Shown here piece after piece: positions 6,635 to 8,089 of a DNA stretch of 8,089 nucleotides (the stretch's first letter is position 1; every line of letters starts with the position of its first letter). The DNA is taken from NCBI GenBank assembly GCA_946478865.1, contig CAMLDO010000061.1, forward strand, positions 1 through 8,089, read 5' to 3'. The position numbers were made by a program, and so were the translations under genes. This stretch comes from an uncultured Methylobacillus sp. (GTDB taxonomy: Bacteria; Pseudomonadota; Gammaproteobacteria; Burkholderiales; Methylophilaceae). The notes beneath the pieces were generated by a model. That model did not search any database. It saw only the letters and a list, made by a program, of their open reading frames with translations, and was not told the origin of the DNA.

Positions 6635-7237
6635 ATGGAACGCGGATACAAGATCAGAAGCAAGCCCGACTACCAGTCGCTTGCATGGCACGACAAGGCG
6701 CAGGCGCATGTCGTCATCGCCAAGGGGAAGGGCGGCATGGCCGTGCTTCAGCTATTCCAGCAGATGTACCCACGCCAGCCGGTGCAGGTGGTGTATGTGC
6801 GCGATGCCAGCGAGGATGTGGACTACGCCGCCACGCTCGGCAAGGTGGTCGGCGAGGGGCTGCACTGCTACGACACCGAGCAGGAAGGGCTGTTCGCTTT
6901 CTTCCGGCTGCTGTCGGAGTGCCGCATGGGCACGCAGCTCTACATGGCTGGCTCCGAAAGCTTCATCTGGTCGGCCGTGAAGCTCGCCAAGCTGCACGGC
7001 GTGCAGGAGGACGACGTGATGAAGCAGATCGTCTCGACGCTCTCGCGCCCGGTCTACTGCGTGCATTGCAAGGGCGTGACGCCTGACGTCACGACCAACA
7101 TTGCTTCCTGCCGCAAGTGCGGACGCAAGCTGTTCGTTCGCGATCATTTTTCCAGGCTGCTCGGGGCCTATATGGGCCTCCAGGTGGATGCCGAAGACCC
7201 CGGTCAGGTGCCTGCCATCGAGGAGATTTACCCATGA
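6635..7237 (+). CDS. dmmA: Dimethylamine monooxygenase subunit, DmmA family
   Basis: The 200-residue protein belongs, as I recognise it, to the DmmA family of the bacterial dimethylamine monooxygenase, which oxidatively demethylates dimethylamine to methylamine and formaldehyde. The C-terminal part has a zinc-ribbon pattern: C142-x2-C145 and C159-x2-C162. The N-terminal ~130 residues look like the NAD(P)-binding half of a ferredoxin reductase: a strand with VVIAKGKGG (about 26-34), VVYVRD (52-57), then LYMAGSESFIWSAVKLAKLHG (102-122). That last segment parallels VYVCGPGPMVTAVLETARDLG in the next gene, but the Gly-Pro pair is lost. It may therefore be a degenerate, structural or electron-docking relative of the reductase. 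The ribosome-binding site AGGGGA (6623-6628) supports ATG 6635, and the stop overlaps the reductase start by ATGA. Subunit naming differs between reports, so the symbol is tentative. Confidence 0.8.
   Translation: MERGYKIRSKPDYQSLAWHDKAQAHVVIAKGKGGMAVLQLFQQMYPRQPVQVVYVRDASEDVDYAATLGKVVGEGLHCYDTEQEGLFAFFRLLSECRMGTQLYMAGSESFIWSAVKLAKLHGVQEDDVMKQIVSTLSRPVYCVHCKGVTPDVTTNIASCRKCGRKLFVRDHFSRLLGAYMGLQVDAEDPGQVPAIEEIYP
7221..7225 (+). promoter_or_regulatory. Ribosome-binding site of the reductase gene
   Basis: AGGAG inside the end of the dmmA coding sequence lies eight bases before ATG 7234. This favours 7234, with its ATGA overlap, over the second ATG at 7240. Confidence 0.65.
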
Positions 7238-8089
7238 GCATGAGTTCGGTGAACGTGAAGGTGGCGGCGATCGAACGCGTGACGCCCCTGGTCAAGCATT
7301 TCACGCTGGTGCGCGAGGACGGCGGCAAGCTGCCCCCATTCTCGGGCGGCAGCCACGTCGTGGTGTCCATGGACGCCGGCAGCAAGGTCTACCGCAACGC
7401 GTATTCGCTCATGGGTTCGCCGGTGGATACCGACGCCTACCACATTTCCGTCCGGCGCCAGGAGCGCTCGCGCGGCGGCTCGGTGTTCATGCACGACAAG
7501 GTGGCGGAAGGCAGCATCCTGCAGATCACGATGCCCACCAACCTGTTCGCGATTTCGCGCATGGGGCGCAAGCATATCCTCATCGCGGGCGGCATCGGCA
7601 TCACGCCGTTCATGTCGCAGTTGCACGATGTCGAGCGCAACAATTTCGACTACGAGTTGCACTACGCCTTCCGCTCGCCCGAGCATGGTGCTTTTGCCGA
7701 CCAGCTCCAGGCGCGTTGCGGCGAGCGTGCGCATTTCTATGTCGATAGCGACGGGCAAAAGCTCGATATCCGCGAGGTGCTGAGCCGTCAGCCGCTGGGC
7801 ACGCATGTGTATGTATGCGGCCCCGGCCCGATGGTGACGGCCGTGCTGGAAACCGCACGCGATCTCGGCTGGCCCGCCCGCCATATCCATAGCGAGCAGT
7901 TCGGCGCGCCCCCCGGCGGCGAGCCCTTCAGCGTCACTCTGGCCAAGTCCGGCCTCGTGGTCGAGGTCCCCGGCGATACCAGCATGCTGCAGGCGCTGGA
8001 ACAGGCCGGCGCCGAGGTCGATTCGCTGTGCCGTGGCGGCGCCTGCGGCCGCTGCATGGTGGAAGTGCTGGAGCATGACGGCGAACTGC
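7234..8089 (+). CDS. dmmB: FMN/NAD(P)H/2Fe-2S reductase subunit of dimethylamine monooxygenase (3' end outside window)
   Basis: 285 codons are present and the frame is still open at the right edge. The layout is that of the phthalate dioxygenase reductase/VanB class. An FMN-binding barrel comes first (R54, Y57 and S58 in YRNAYSLMGSP). The NAD(P)-binding domain follows (AGGIGITPFMSQL 118-130, VYVCGPGPMV 192-201). Last is a plant-type 2Fe-2S ferredoxin domain whose first three Cys are seen: C266-x4-C271-x2-C274 in CRGGACGRC. The fourth Cys should fall in the ~30 residues beyond the window. The flavin motif has R-x-x-Y-S rather than the commoner R-x-Y-S. The protein should pass electrons from NAD(P)H through FMN and 2Fe-2S to the haem subunit. 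Overlap with dmmA indicates tight co-expression. The symbol follows the dmmDABC order and is less certain than the enzyme class. Confidence 0.85.
   Translation, partial: MSMSSVNVKVAAIERVTPLVKHFTLVREDGGKLPPFSGGSHVVVSMDAGSKVYRNAYSLMGSPVDTDAYHISVRRQERSRGGSVFMHDKVAEGSILQITMPTNLFAISRMGRKHILIAGGIGITPFMSQLHDVERNNFDYELHYAFRSPEHGAFADQLQARCGERAHFYVDSDGQKLDIREVLSRQPLGTHVYVCGPGPMVTAVLETARDLGWPARHIHSEQFGAPPGGEPFSVTLAKSGLVVEVPGDTSMLQALEQAGAEVDSLCRGGACGRCMVEVLEHDGEL

Noticed and set aside
7228..8076. Long - strand open frame opposite the reductase
   Set aside because: The + strand has clear FMN, NAD(P) and 2Fe-2S motifs; the antisense protein is His/Ala/Arg-rich low-information sequence.

Overview
The window is GC-rich, gene-dense bacterial DNA with all eight genes on the + strand. 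Protein style (GC-biased codons, Proteobacterial ETF, RibH and MCP sequences) points to a proteobacterium, most likely a betaproteobacterium able to use methylated amines. No rRNA, tRNA, CRISPR array, insertion sequence or phage gene is visible. The taxon is an inference from protein character, not from a marker gene.

Region 1 (1-3801) is an electron-transfer operon. It holds the C-terminal part of a membrane-type (Fe-S) oxidoreductase of the CCG/HdrD class, a 15-unit leucine-rich-repeat-variant (LRV) solenoid protein, and etfB and etfA for the two subunits of electron-transfer flavoprotein. An (Fe-S) protein with ETF is the usual way to carry electrons from flavin-dependent N-demethylating dehydrogenases (trimethylamine/dimethylamine dehydrogenase or dimethylglycine demethylase families) to the respiratory chain. 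The dehydrogenase itself is not in view and may lie upstream. The LRV protein is the unexplained member.

Region 2 (3802-5379) begins with a perfect 19-bp inverted repeat after etfA. Next comes ribH (lumazine synthase), then a soluble PAS protein ending in a very short chemotaxis-receptor signalling tip. ribH is not followed by nusB, a common partner; it sits between flavoprotein genes and may serve their flavin demand.

Region 3 (5504-8089, running off the right edge) is a tight three-gene unit: a GcvT-like folate-binding protein, a DmmA-family protein with a C-terminal zinc ribbon, and an FMN/NAD(P)H/2Fe-2S reductase. This set and order match the dimethylamine monooxygenase cluster (dmmDABC), also characterised as haem-dependent oxidative N-demethylase. 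The haem-PAS catalytic subunit (DUF3445) is not in the window and is predicted just downstream.

Together the genes suggest a methylated-amine catabolic locus that places an ETF-linked electron chain next to an O2-dependent demethylase. The GcvT-like protein would pass the released one-carbon unit to tetrahydrofolate, and RibH would support flavin supply. Substrates are inferred from family membership only.
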